Below are positions 44,387 through 56,355 of a stretch of 64,000 nt of DNA, in pieces. Each line of letters begins with the position of its first letter. Positions within the stretch are counted from its first letter, which is position 1. The stretch covers positions 620,001 through 684,000 of the forward strand of contig NW_020194594.1 of NCBI RefSeq assembly GCF_002865645.1, read 5' to 3'. A program made the translations under genes and the position numbers. The notes beneath the pieces were generated by a model that was not told where the DNA came from, did no database searches, and saw only the letters and a list, made by a program, of their open reading frames with translations. The DNA comes from Hyaloscypha bicolor E. Lineage: Eukaryota; Ascomycota; Leotiomycetes; Helotiales; Hyaloscyphaceae.

Positions 44387-46163
44387 TGACTTACCGAGCC
44401 GGCGACGCCTCCACAGCATTCTACACAAGTGGAATATCACCGAGCACAGTTTCAGCTTAATGGCCACGTACACGTAACTGAAATATTCCTCTTCATTAGT
44501 ACCGTATATTTCTTACCAAAGAAGCTCTCTGAGTCTGAGAATCTAGAAAACAATTAGCCTGGTGTTCTATCCGCATCTTCCTCACTCTTCCTCGTAGTAT
44601 AAATCGGCTGATAATGAAGCCTTCTCGGAGACCAGGATAACCTAACTCGAACTCGGATTGTTGGACTTAAGCATTTTCAAATTGCTCCACCCCCACCTTA
44701 ATGAGGAGCCAATTTTCTCTTGAGCATCAATTACAATCATGATTGGGGCACGCATCTCCTATAGTTTATCATGTAACCATATTCACTCGCGTAGGACTTT
44801 ATAGCCATTCTTCGCCCTTGAAGTGGAATTTTAAGTGACAGGCGTGATGCCAACGCAGACGTATGGAGTTATGTTTCTTCAAGTGATCACCTGAGTTCGC
44901 GAGCAATGGCCTGGCCTTGGAGATTTACGAACTCTTTAGACTCCGATGAACTGTGGAAGTAATTTGAAGATTTCGGAACGGGAAGTAAACTTCCGAGAAA
45001 CGGCCCGGCTTTCCTATCAGTTGATCAATCAAGTCTCAATTATTGCTTTTTGTATCGATTTGGCGGGCTGTTATCGTGGACCGTCGAGGCACGCCAAATG
45101 TTTAACTTTTCTGGAGACAGCCTCAATAGACTGCATCAGACCACTTTGGGCCGGCTTGGAGCTGGACTGTTCACTCACATCTTCAATCAATATCCGTTGC
45201 CAATGAAAGTCCCTTGCCGTACTGGGGAGCCAACAAAATCAGCAGTAGGCCAAAGATCAGCCGTCTCAGTGCAGAGTGGCAACTGCGAGACTGACAGGAT
45301 ACTCGCGCATTCAATATTGCAAGTCTATGGCCTTGCACTTGTTGGTTTTTGATTTCCGGGATTAAAGATTAGGGATATCATTGGACCTCCCCCCCCCCCC
45401 CCCCAAGGTTGGTGGTTCCCACCTCCGTACGGCCGTAAAGGTCTTGTGCGGTGAGCTAGTTGGGCCGGGCATTGGAGAAGGTCATGAGACGGCGGTGTGT
45501 TTTCCCTCAAGAACCTGCAGTCAGTGGGATCGAGAAACTTCGCATCGCTAGGCAACAGTTTCGAGGCCTACAATTTTGCAATACTATCCCGTAGTAAGAT
45601 GGAGTCTGTTTCAACGATCCACAGGAGGTCAGCGTATTTACACGCAATATCATCTTCGGGCTTTAAATGCTGCACTCGCAGCCTAGGGCTTTCTACAAAA
45701 GCAGGAAGCGCTCGAATTCAGTCGGCGAGATACCTTTGTCAGTTCTGCCAACTCTCCAAAAGTGAGAGCTGACAAACATTCTTCACCGGAGTCAGGCTTA
45801 GATTCTGGATCCACCAGCAAGGGTCAGTTTGTGCTTGAAACTGGAGCAAGGGTCCCATCAAAGAGATATCGGGCAAGAGGCCCCACCAATGGGAATATGT
45901 CCATTAGTAAGGGCGGCTCCAAGAAGGCTGAGCGCTCTTGGTAGTCAGCATGCCAGCAGGGTCGGCACTCAACTTCAGATCAACTCCGAAAAAGCCTTGT
46001 ACCACACCAGGTTTTCTGAAAGGCTGAATCAGCTGCCAACGGGCATCAACGGCCAGTATTGCGGTAGGCATCCCTCGTGTCGAGGACATGTCCCTACTTA
46101 TACAGCAAAGTAATAATCTCAACGCTTCGAATACCTGGAGGTAGAAGGATTGGCACATCTTGA
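44387..46163. other. Intergenic, including a poly-C tract
   Basis: No gene is supported. A run of 16 C lies at 45389-45404. Frames at 45497-45772 and 45829-46113 are short and unrelated to known families, though they may be worn exons of the candidate that follows. Confidence 0.45.
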
Positions 46164-46482
46164 TCTAATGAGGTACGTCAACAGATATTCCAAAGTATAA
46201 ATGGATGGCTTGTGCAATGCGGTGTGCCCATCGAGTTCTTACCCGTGGATCGAGAATTCCTGAGGCATCACGTCTTCGATTATTTGGGCGCCTGGAGATC
46301 GAAGCACTTCCAGAACCCAGATCCAATAGTTATGGCTCATGCTGAGGGGTCCTCTTATCTAAGCCCGAATATCGCCAGGAATCTCAGGGGATTGGGTACC
46401 GGGCGGGAGCCACAAAGCCAAGCGAGCCAAACTGGTAGTGGCTCCCAGCCCTACCCTGTGCCACTGGATGAATCGGATGTCT
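46164..46482 (+). CDS. Possible exon of an unrecognised gene
   Basis: From just after a TGA at 46161 one frame is open to a TGA at 46480-46482 and reads like real protein: NGWLVQCGVPIEFLPVDREF, HHVFDYLGAWRSKHFQ, then a Gly/Ser/Gln-rich end. There is no ATG at its start, so an upstream exon would be needed, and the next 180 bp (46483-46665) hold another short frame. I recognise no domain. It may be the remains of a gene upstream of the first bHLH gene. Confidence 0.25.
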
Positions 46483-46884
46483 GAGGAACTGGAGCCCGTG
46501 AAGCTGCATCGGGGTGGATGTGAGTTCTTTTCAGCCAATTCAGCTCCTCAAAATCTAATCGGTCTCTTCAGATGCAGATGTTTATGTCAAGATGTGACGA
46601 ATGATCGCTGCTTGCTTCTCGCTCGAATGTTCGGCCAACACAAACACCCGTCTTGGGAGATATAATGAAATAGACGCTGATGGCGGGATAGACCCAGGAC
46701 CCTTCACACAGAAGAACGCCGAGACAAGACTCTACCCTCCTTTGTCTGCTGCTGTCCCGAAATGAGCGGCCTCCCCTCCGGATAGGTTTAAGCGCTCAGG
46801 CAAAGCCTTCAACTGTGAGCGCAGCCATCTACCTCCTGTCAAGAAATGCTTCTTCAATGAACATAACGGGATGAACTAAAGATA

Positions 46885-47923
46885 ATGGACGAAATTGGAA
46901 GCCATATGTTGCCCAAGTTAAGTCTGAAAATAATCGCGCATCGCTAGGAGTGCGGCTAATAACCTTTTGCAGGGTGGCCGTAGTCGCTCGTTTCGCTTGG
47001 GCTACACGGACTCTCAAGCTGTAGAAGAAGTGTCTTTCGCCTCACAAGAGCCACAATTATTCAACAAAAGAATGCCATTGCGAGGAGAATCCATAAACCC
47101 TCCTGTTGACACGCCACAAATCTCTACCTCATCCTTTAGCCTTTATACGCCAGGCAGCGACTCGAATCTGTTCGACCAGAGCTTCTCTGTCTCACCAGAG
47201 GAGTCGCATCCGGCAAGTAACCATTTTAATGGAGAACAACTCAGATTACTCCAAGATAGACCCCAGTTTCTGCCCAGCTATGCGTGGACCGCGGAGAGCA
47301 GGAACTTTGCCACTACCTTCTCTAGTACCACAATGGAGGAAGAGTTGACGTGGAACTCGGGAAGAGAGTCCAGTTCGGCCAGTACACCCATTCCACCATT
47401 CGAGAACTTCAGCACACTACCGCAGACACAACTTCCCATTGCAAACAATACCAATGGCGCAAGAGGGCAGAGTCAAGTCTTGGATACTGCAAGGACGCGA
47501 ACGTCCACACGCACTCGCGAACCAAACATCCCACTGCCCTCGAGCTCAGAACGAAGACACACTTCGCCGAAGCTACGCACTGCCCAAAGTTCGCGGTCGC
47601 CACCGACCTCTCCTAACATCTTCCATCCGAAAGCAAATTTGAAGAGGGCACACAATATGGTAGAAAAGCAATATCGCAGCCGGCTCAACTCCCATTTCGT
47701 CAGCCTGCTGGCGAAAATACCACTTGAGTTGGCAGCAGCATCAGGTCTTGAGACGGGAGGAAAGAATGCCAGCAAAGCCGAAACACTGGCATTGGCAGAG
47801 AGATACATTGGGATATTGCAAGAGGAGGGAATGGAGCTGGTAAAGAAGAACAAGAGGTTGGAGGAGGACTACGACAGGTTGAGGAAGGCTTGGATAAGTT
47901 CAGGAGGTGTTCTGATGCCTTGA
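46885..47923 (+). CDS. bHLH transcription factor, SREBP-like, subtype A (copy 1)
   Basis: The C-terminal part is certain: KRAHNMVEKQYRSRLNSHF (basic region and helix 1, with the Tyr-Arg typical of SREBPs and the H-x-x-x-E-x-x-Y-R E-box contacts), loop, helix 2 AETLALAERYIGILQEE, then a leucine-rich coiled coil to the end. In ascomycetes such factors act in the nucleus on E-box or sterol-response sites. The N-terminus is Ser/Thr/Pro/Gln-rich (activation-type). The frame is open from 46967 but its first in-frame ATG is 47072. I propose a 32-nt first exon (46885-46916) joined to 46984, giving 323 residues; an ATG at 47072 would give 283. No membrane segments follow the bHLH, unlike classical SREBPs, so cleavage control is unlikely. 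Confidence 0.75.
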
Positions 47924-49478
47924 TCAAGAACTAATAAGAGACTGCTTTCTGCAACAGGACACCCGTCCTACGGTCGGGGTTCTTATTTATTGTACGCCTT
48001 GTGGGGTAGTTCTATGAGCTTGCATCAGTGGAGTTCTCGGTTCTACATACTTAATATTGGTCGAGGGCTCCCTTGGATGGAAACTATCCTTCAAGCATAC
48101 CATTACAAACATTGTGTGAGATTAGCCACGCTGTGCCAATTTTTCTTCGATTCAGTGAGGGGCAGTTGAAATGCTACCGTTTATTCTCCTCTCCAAACTC
48201 TCTTGGGAGAACGCCTGCCAAACGACGAGGTCGAAACCGATTGAAAGCGCATGCCATCGATTATCATCTAGCCAAGTTAAAAGTTATTTGAAGCAATTTC
48301 TATTGACCGATAAACTTGTGATTGGTGAAGCACGTACGCTGTGTCCTGTCAATGAACTTTCGCACTCCAGGCTAGCCCACGAACCTATGTTCAAATTTGG
48401 ACTGCGAATTGTGAGCTTCAACTTTGAGAGCTGTCGGATGGTCCTCAGAAGCTTATATATTCTTTTTATTATTGCAAGTGATGGGAAGTAGAATGTTGAA
48501 CGTCAAAACAAGAAAACTGCCGAGAGTAAGTGACGTCACAGTCTCCCAGTCACCTAGCTCTGGTGTCACCATGACAGTCTCTGTATCTTGCTGACCTTCC
48601 CTCTGTTCGCCTCTCTTCTAATTTACTTTTTTCTACACCCCCAAAAATTCCACGGCAAAAGTACATGAAATCTAAGTAGACTTTCAGAGAAGCTATTCAG
48701 ACCTTGATCAAAGAAACGTCTGGTACATTCTTTGAAATTAGGCTATTTTAAGGCGAGTCTTGAGACATCAAGGCCCACAAAAGATTCCAGAGAATTTCAT
48801 TTACTGCATTCATTTTGGCCCCAAACCATCTTGGACATCTTTCACAGTTTGCTCTTCCCAATATCAAACGTGCATTTTCCAACTCAGCTTCGCAAACAAC
48901 AAGTGGTGGGCCTCACATGCAAGCAGGAAGCAGGGGATCGGACCCGGTTCCGAATTTTTAATCGCGATTCCTGGAAGTCCAGGCGGTCTCGACTGCGCAA
49001 AACCAGGTCGTGGTTTGCATTTTGGGAAATGGACTCTCCACCACAGTCAAGGGTATGTTATTTATGCCTGATGTCAATCGCATCGCTGATGCTTCGAAAT
49101 GAGCATCACCGGGACTGGTTACTTTTGTACTTGGAGCGGGTGTACAGTGGGCATGCGCACTGTGGGAAAAGTGTAACCTCAGACCAAACACACTCAAATT
49201 TCTGTTTCGCCTTCAATTTGCCACACCTCGTGGGAGAAGCTCTGCTACTGGGCCTGTTGCATTTGTGATTGAAGTAAGGGTGGGGTGGCCCTGCCGACGA
49301 TCTCTCAGGATCGGGATTGACCCTGCGGCAATTCTCTAGCATGGAGGTCCTTCGCGGTCGCCCTCCCTTACACCTACAACTTTAGGCATCGAACCCTCCT
49401 CGCTTGGTTTTTGGCAAAGTTCAAACGAAATCTCTAGCCTCACTCCGAGTTTAGAGACATTTCTTAGGATTAAAAGTA
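47924..49478. other. Intergenic between two bHLH genes
   Basis: There is no supported gene. Frames such as 48732-49268 are not protein-like. The final 200 bp are the presumed promoter of the next bHLH gene. Confidence 0.5.
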
Positions 49479-50525
49479 ATGGACGCACGGCTTCCTACGC
49501 TGGATGAGCCGCCCGAGAAGGCATGCTCTGGTGTCAATCGAAATACGGTTCAAGCATATGCTGAGGCACTCCCCGTGGGGTGGCAATTTTCGGCAGGGCC
49601 TTCGATGCCCAAATGGCCACAAAGGTCCACCGACTTCACATCGAATTCATTCGGAGCCAGTATTTCTGATAGCGGCTTCACGGGGGGCAGTACTTGGGAT
49701 TTCTCAAATGATGCCCTTTGGAACGCGGGTGTGTGGGAAGACTGGGACCTTGAATTTGCCGCCACCACAGCACCAGATTCCGATTTTCCAGCCTCTGTCT
49801 CGCCTGGAGATAACTCCGTTTTACCAAACCATCTCCTCCAACCCCAGCCCGCGAATAATTGGGGTTGCGAGGACTATGTCACTGCTACAACTGAGTCATC
49901 TGAGAAACTCGATGTTAATCTCAACGCACCCAACATTTTTGCTGGAAAGCAGCGAGCCTACGAGCCGTCCCAGAGCAGTGGGAGACCACCCGGCCGACGT
50001 TTTGGTTTGTTGCTGCGAAGGTCTGGCCAAATGGCGAATACCACACTGGGGACTATCTCTTTGGGCCGCACGCAACAATGTCAAGATAACAAGACAACAA
50101 ACCACCGCAAGTCAGAGTCAACAGCAGTCTCACAGATTAAAACATCTCCGAGAACTCCTGATCACTTAGAATCAACCTCTTGGGATGTCTCGCAACAGTC
50201 AGAAGAAGAAACTCCACCACCGCCACAACCCAAAGACAGGCGATACCATAAAGACACAGAACGTCAGTATCGTCTGCGTCTAAAAGAAAGGTTTTCCGCT
50301 CTTCTTCAAGCTCTTCCAGATGATATTGTGGAGTCAGCGAGTGGTCACTCAGGAAGAAGTCATGCAGAAAAAGCTCTTACCAAGGTTGAGATTTTGGCTC
50401 TTGCGAAGTCATATATTGCCTCATTAGAGCAAACTCAAACAGAACTGGAGGAGGAAAGTTTGGTGCTTCGCGGGCAGCAGGAGCTGTTCAAGAGACTTTG
50501 CAGAGGAAGGCTGGGAGTAAGTTGA
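49479..50525 (+). CDS. bHLH transcription factor, subtype B (copy 1)
   Basis: A single exon of 348 codons from ATG 49479. The N-terminal two thirds are Ser/Thr/Pro/Trp-rich, with a Trp-Asp segment (LWNAGVWEDWDLEF) that has a counterpart in the copy at 61909 (AAWTAWGDWDGLG). The bHLH begins near residue 254: RRYHKDTERQYRLRLKERFS, then LLQALPDDIVES, loop, AEKALTKVEILALAKSYI (helix 2) and a coiled coil with LEEESLVLRGQQELFKRL. The basic region keeps H, E and Y-R of E-box-binding SREBP-like proteins (H-x-x-x-E-x-x-Y-R). No membrane span. It lies 1.6 kb downstream of the subtype-A gene, same strand. Target genes are unknown. Confidence 0.85.
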   Translation: MDARLPTLDEPPEKACSGVNRNTVQAYAEALPVGWQFSAGPSMPKWPQRSTDFTSNSFGASISDSGFTGGSTWDFSNDALWNAGVWEDWDLEFAATTAPDSDFPASVSPGDNSVLPNHLLQPQPANNWGCEDYVTATTESSEKLDVNLNAPNIFAGKQRAYEPSQSSGRPPGRRFGLLLRRSGQMANTTLGTISLGRTQQCQDNKTTNHRKSESTAVSQIKTSPRTPDHLESTSWDVSQQSEEETPPPPQPKDRRYHKDTERQYRLRLKERFSALLQALPDDIVESASGHSGRSHAEKALTKVEILALAKSYIASLEQTQTELEEESLVLRGQQELFKRLCRGRLGVS

Positions 50526-53500
50526 TGCCCATGCCTATTGGCATCTCCCTCTCGGACGTCAGATAGCTTATATTTCGAACTTCTCATATCAGGAGCGTCT
50601 CGTGTTTTGTTTTCATCACTGGGTTGGGGCCGTAATAGCGGCCGAAATCTGGTCTTTCAGAGAGTTTCTTATCATTATTCGAACGTTTGTTCGACACCGC
50701 TTTGAAGGTAACTCGCCCTTAGATACTCTACTGTTCTATCAACTAGCACCTCAATTGTATGATCACTCTCTCACCTATGAAAAGGAATATTAATCTTATC
50801 AACTCACCCCACATGTGGATAGGGGTATATTGTCACGTGACTACCGGTCGTCAGTACCACACTCTTTTGACATGCCTCTAAACTTTGGAAAACCAAGTGG
50901 ACTGCCTCAAGTTTGAAGTGGCAAACCCGTTCAAAGCTCAAATCTTACGGTTGTGGCTGAAGTCCTTTGCCATGCCGAGGAGAATCTCATGAGAGACACG
51001 AGATTTGGTTATCACCCCATTATTGGACACTGAAAGCCTGAGAACCTACCAGAAACAACCCTTATCCACTGGGCTATCCAATGTACTCTTCTGCATTTGG
51101 TAATGGGAGATACTTATGCATGGTATATGCATGGGGCACCTTTCCTTCTGCTCTTCCGTGGTTTTCCCGGGGTCTCACCTCGGCGACTATCGGTGCATAA
51201 AGTGAGGCTTTCCCGCCTCTCTCGAACCAGACTTGCTCGAATAAGAGTAGGGATTTATGCTCAGCTCATCTGATCTGCATCTATTTCCCCTTCCAAAGCT
51301 CATCGCCACTCCCACGCTGCTTGGACGCTTCTAGATTCCGCCATCGTCCTGGAAAGGTGGGTGGTTCGTTGCCAGCTGTCGTCTCCCGCAGTACTCGGGC
51401 ACCGCTTCCCTGCACGCACATACATATGTAAGGTCATCTGCCACATTTTACTCTTATCTGCCTCTATAACTCTGTGGTCGATAGCAATACATGGAGGCGT
51501 TGCCGAGGGAAAGCAGAGCATGTTGTCAACTGCGTCAGACGAAAAGAGTTTAAACTGTCCAATCATTGCACTTAAACTCCATGTGGATGGAGAACACCCC
51601 GTATTGATTGCTTGATCTGCACTGGCCCATGCAATATCGGCTATGAAATTTATGCGGGCGGTTGGAACACATCCGGCCAACTCGCAGATGAGCAAGTTGC
51701 TGGCAGGCAAGGTTGTGTCGAGCAGAAGCGGCGAGGTCTTGGCTCGACGGCCCTCTAAGCTTTCAAAGTTTCTAATATTCTGTTAGGAAACGGGCTGCCT
51801 GGTAAAACGGTGGTGGAGGCGGTACTATTCGCTTTGGCTCCGCCAGAAAGTTGCCCGAAGCGGTCTGGGCTCTTGACGGTATTTCTTTTCCAGTTGCTCT
51901 CAAGACACAACTCAAAAGCAGAACTCCTCAACTGTGACCACTGGGTCGCATCAAGTTCAACACGCACAGCTTTTGCCTCCCACAGCTGCATGAGCGCTCC
52001 CGAGGACCACCAGCTCTAGAACGAACATCGGTGCACACACTTCGAAGGAACCATTGCAGACAATTCTTCGCTCACTCAGCGGCACTGCAGAAACCTGTTT
52101 CCGCTACCAGAGAGTGGGCAATCATCTTGGCTCTGGTGGTCTGTTCCAGCGGATGCCATCGTCACCAGTTCATCGGTTGGACTTCGCTCGAATGCATCAA
52201 ATGGAACACCTCAGTAATATCAACACATTACGGGGCTCTCGGTTTCCCCGTCCCTTAACAACGGTTTACAGTCTCTCTGTGATTTCAATCAACCACGTAT
52301 AAATCCTTACTCTACTCGATCTGCATTTCACTAATGTTGGCCAGCGAATTTTAGGCCATTCCGTACGTGGTGACTTCACACGTTTCTCCTACAACCGACC
52401 ATCACCTTTTTCCTTGCTGTATGCACGTCACAACCTTCAATTCCAACCTCTTGCATCAAGCTTAGCTACCGCCATATCATACGCTCAAGTCTTCATTTTT
52501 CTGCGGAACCTATATCCTCCTCTCATCGACTGTCTCGGTCTTGACTCTCGAGTCAGCCTTATTTCGCACGAACCAGTATCGCGCATGCCGCATCATGGAC
52601 TCCTGGCCAATACCCAACTTGCACATACCAAGAAGTACACTAATGGAGCTCTGATTTGACGGATGTGGGCACGGATTCTAAGTACTTTTTCGTACCAGCC
52701 ATCAAGGTGGAAAGGATGCCGTAGATGACGACGACCTCTATAACACATATTCAAAGCCCAGAGAGTTGCCTATAGGCCAATAGATCTCAAAGGCTTGAGC
52801 GGTAGATCTGGGTGGGAAACAATCAGAAGGAATAGAGGGACGAGGAGGAAATTTTGATCCTTTAGAAAGGTCGGCGTGACCTTTCAAGGCTGAACCACCT
52901 GCCGAAGAGCTTGACAATATGCTTGCTTGATGGTACCGTAATATAGTAACGTCTAAATGTTTACTTACCTTGTTTTTGAGGTTAATGGTAGCAAAGCTTG
53001 TACATTTTTCGACACGTGCATCTGCTTTCTTCAATGTTCATTGACAGTGCATAGAGAAATAGAAGAGTGAACGGCTCGTCTGATTACTATTGGCATTTTC
53101 AAATTTCACCAACTATACATCTAGTTCTGGCCTACCGTCCACCTATGAATAAGGGACACGCCAAGCCCACAGACGAGAAAACGTGATTCGTAACTTGCGT
53201 ACTCCATAACACACTCTTCCAAGGCAGGAAACGGTGTTACAAATGTCCGCCAGCTGACTTCAGATGCCATTCGAAGCATTCCACGTTGATCTTGTCATTT
53301 GTTGATTCGAAAATATGGCATGATCCCAATCCCGTGATAAACCGTACGACTTTCAACGGTAATTTATTCCGGCCACAAAATCCCCTCAAAGAAAAGGGAA
53401 ACTCCAGCCAAAAGTCACAAATCACACAATAATATCGTAATCGATTCAAGCATGATGCGGAGTAACCGTGGATCTGGCGGCCTGGATTGGGGGCGTTTGT

Positions 53501-56355
53501 AAGGAATAGGATTGCCACTTCCGGCGTTGTTGACTCGGGTCAGGAGATTCGGAATTTAATTCCTCGAATCATTAATCATCATCTATACATGGTGTCGCCG
53601 GAGGGAATGTGTCTGAGATCTCTAGAGTCATACCCGGGTAAATGTTCTCTCTCGCAACCGTACGATTTTTGCCTCCATAAAGAAAACAAATTTGGTCTTC
53701 TGATGTGGCCTTTGCTTGAAGCGCCTTAAAAGTACCGAGGCACAGGGTAAAATGAACGTTCATTCGTTGAGGAAAGGTTTTGGCAGCCTATAGAGATAGC
53801 TTGCAGGCCAGCAGATAGGTTACTGTACAAAAATCTCAAGCAACAGCAGGGTGAACTCGCCGCACTTCACGACCATGTATGCTTCTGGAAGACTTCCTTC
53901 GACCTCCATTATCAACCAGTTCAAAATATAACGCAATACAAACATGAGAGTAGTTGAGGGGGTTTCGGGACGAAAGCAACCTAAGGTCTTCCCAGATTCT
54001 GCGAGGCCCTTGAAAACACTCCGTTTGGCAGAGCAACCCCCGGAGGCCTGAAGCTTCAGTGCACGTCAACCATCAACTCAGACCCAAACAACGTCACTAT
54101 CACACAATCGTTGAAAGAATTGAGAACTGGTTCATAAGCGCATGGATGGTTCTTTCGATTACTTCTCTACGAGGTCCTTGATGGCTTTTGGACAACTTCC
54201 TGCCAGGAAAGACCAATTCACTTCCAACACATTCACCAAAAGCCATCCATTTTAGGAATTGCACTAGTCCACACTTTTCTACCGTCACCAAGTTAGTAAT
54301 AATAGGGGTTTCTCATGTCGCAGAATCTTCAGCGACCAGTATGGCCCGGAGACGACATGTCCATCGTCTACCTCTCTCCTTCTCGACGAGATTGGGCCGG
54401 CTTCTCGATCCGCAAATCCATCTGACTCTCTCGAAAGTCCTCATCTCTGTGCGGCACACACGAAACAGTTGATACATGCCATGGAAGAAGATATTGGCGT
54501 ATATTTGTGTGTCTGCCATGTATATATATATATATATAAGGAATATTATGTTGGGGACAGTCGTTGCACACTGTGCATCATGCTCGAAGCGCCTCTCCTG
54601 CAAAGACGACAAGCGGCATCGCCCCCCATTTTTTAATTTTCCCCCAAAGGTTTCGCGGTATCTCTTTCTATGCTCTGTTTGCAAGGTTTGAGATTAACCA
54701 GAATTGGGCTGCTACAGGACCAACGGCTCACAATCTCTCCTCGATGCCACCTTCATTACGGTTGACCACTTGAATCGGCATACTATAAATAAGGACACAG
54801 TTCCATGTTGTAGGAGGCTTGTTTACGAGAAGTACGACTTGCGCACATGAAGGTTCACGGATACTGTATAATATCGAGTGTCGACTGCGCCTGGCCTGCC
54901 TTCTCATCGAATTCCAACACCAACGGCTTAACCAAGAGCACACCATGCTTGCTGATTATACACATGAGACGGAATCGGAATCAAGGTCTCGATCTGCGCC
55001 AAACAAGAATATGCAAAGTTGGACAGTAGCTGTAAACGGGACCGTGAAGGGAACGGAATTACATACAATTTGATCGTGGGAGTTGACTTCGGACTTTAGA
55101 CCAATCACACAATGCCCTTGGTGTCATTATATGGCATAGTTGGCAATGAAGAATTAGATATTGATGACTACTTCTTACACACGGACCGGTGTGCTACAAG
55201 GTACACAATCGAGAAGAGAATCGAATGTGGTTCAAAGTGCAGTGCTTCAGTGAGCTTGCCAGGAAGTAACCAGGTTCAACAATGTTCCCCGAGATGGAAG
55301 GGTTGAGAGCAGTGTGTACTAGTTCAAATAAAAAACTATTAGATCGAGACAATTTCTCTCTGGAACTGAGCCATGTCTCTTGAATGCCTCTTAATTGGAG
55401 TCTTGTCTTTGGCTTACAATCAGTAAGACCTTCAGAACACTGGATCCAATATTAAGTTAAATTTGAACTAGTTACAGATTTCTATCTAGATGCCAACTAT
55501 ATTGTTGACCCTCAGAGTAGTCTAATCATGACGCTTTCCGCACGTTTCTCTGAGTCATGACATCGGCATCTTAAAAGTTCAAGTCTGTTTTCACAAGGGA
55601 TATGTATGTAGTAAGAGAGCTCGCCTTTGCATCTTTCCACGTTTGAAGGAAGAAAACACTCCTATCTTTCAAACTTCAAATTTCAATAGCGAATTTGTAT
55701 GCCTAAGTTCTTCATTGTCTGGGATTGGTGTGCCCGCAGAGAGGTGTTTGAAGCCTGTGAGCTGTCTATTGACGAGTTATCCTCAATTACGCCACCGCCC
55801 ATGGAGTCTTCGGTTGGAATAGTGGATATTGAGAGTAACAATAGACATGGTGCGCGTGCAGCTAAGGTAATTTGAGTATAATGTTCTTGATAAACTGGTA
55901 CTTTCCTGACTTTTGTATTTAGTATGACTCTTTGAAAGAAAGAGTGGGGGCGCCCTTTCTATCACTACTGTTTTGGTTTGAACTGCCAGCAGCTCGTAGC
56001 ATTATCGGCGGAACCATATCAAGATTAACGACACCGTCATCGCCCCTGGAGCAACGGCAGTGGCACGTGACTTCAAATATGGACTACCCGCGCCTCGATC
56101 CCGATAGCCCCCTCCCCCCAAGGGTTGAACCAGTGATTCATTATTGAAATTGTGGTTGAAAGTGGGCGCTTGAGTTTAGTGAAGACTTTCTTGATATCGC
56201 GGAAAACTGAATGCGCACTCTGGATGAATATTAAATCCTTGCAATAGTGGAGACCACAAATTCTGATCTCTTAATCCCGAAGACACGACTTAGAAGAATC
56301 CAGACAGCACCGGCATTTACAAAAGAGCTTACACCCCGTCTCTTTTCGTCATAGC
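50526..56355. other. 5.8-kb gene-poor gap
   Basis: I see no gene here. The frames 51300-51710 and 51755-51991 (both minus), 52738-53034 (minus, with a good gtaagt donor inside) and 54313-54684 (minus, containing a TA repeat) match nothing. A TA microsatellite is at 54521-54538. The stretch may hold decayed genes or regulatory DNA for the flanking bHLH genes. Confidence 0.45.

Noticed and set aside
48732..49268. 178-codon plus-strand frame between bHLH genes
   Set aside because: It overlaps other frames on both strands and shows no bHLH or other motif.
51300..51991. Two minus-strand frames (136 and 78 codons)
   Set aside because: No shared frame, no splice joint, no known motifs.
52738..53034. 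98-codon minus-strand frame with an internal gtaagt
   Set aside because: The intron is plausible but both readings give short products with no recognised similarity.
54313..54684. 123-codon minus-strand frame
   Set aside because: It is kept open by a TA microsatellite (IYIYIYM) and looks random elsewhere.
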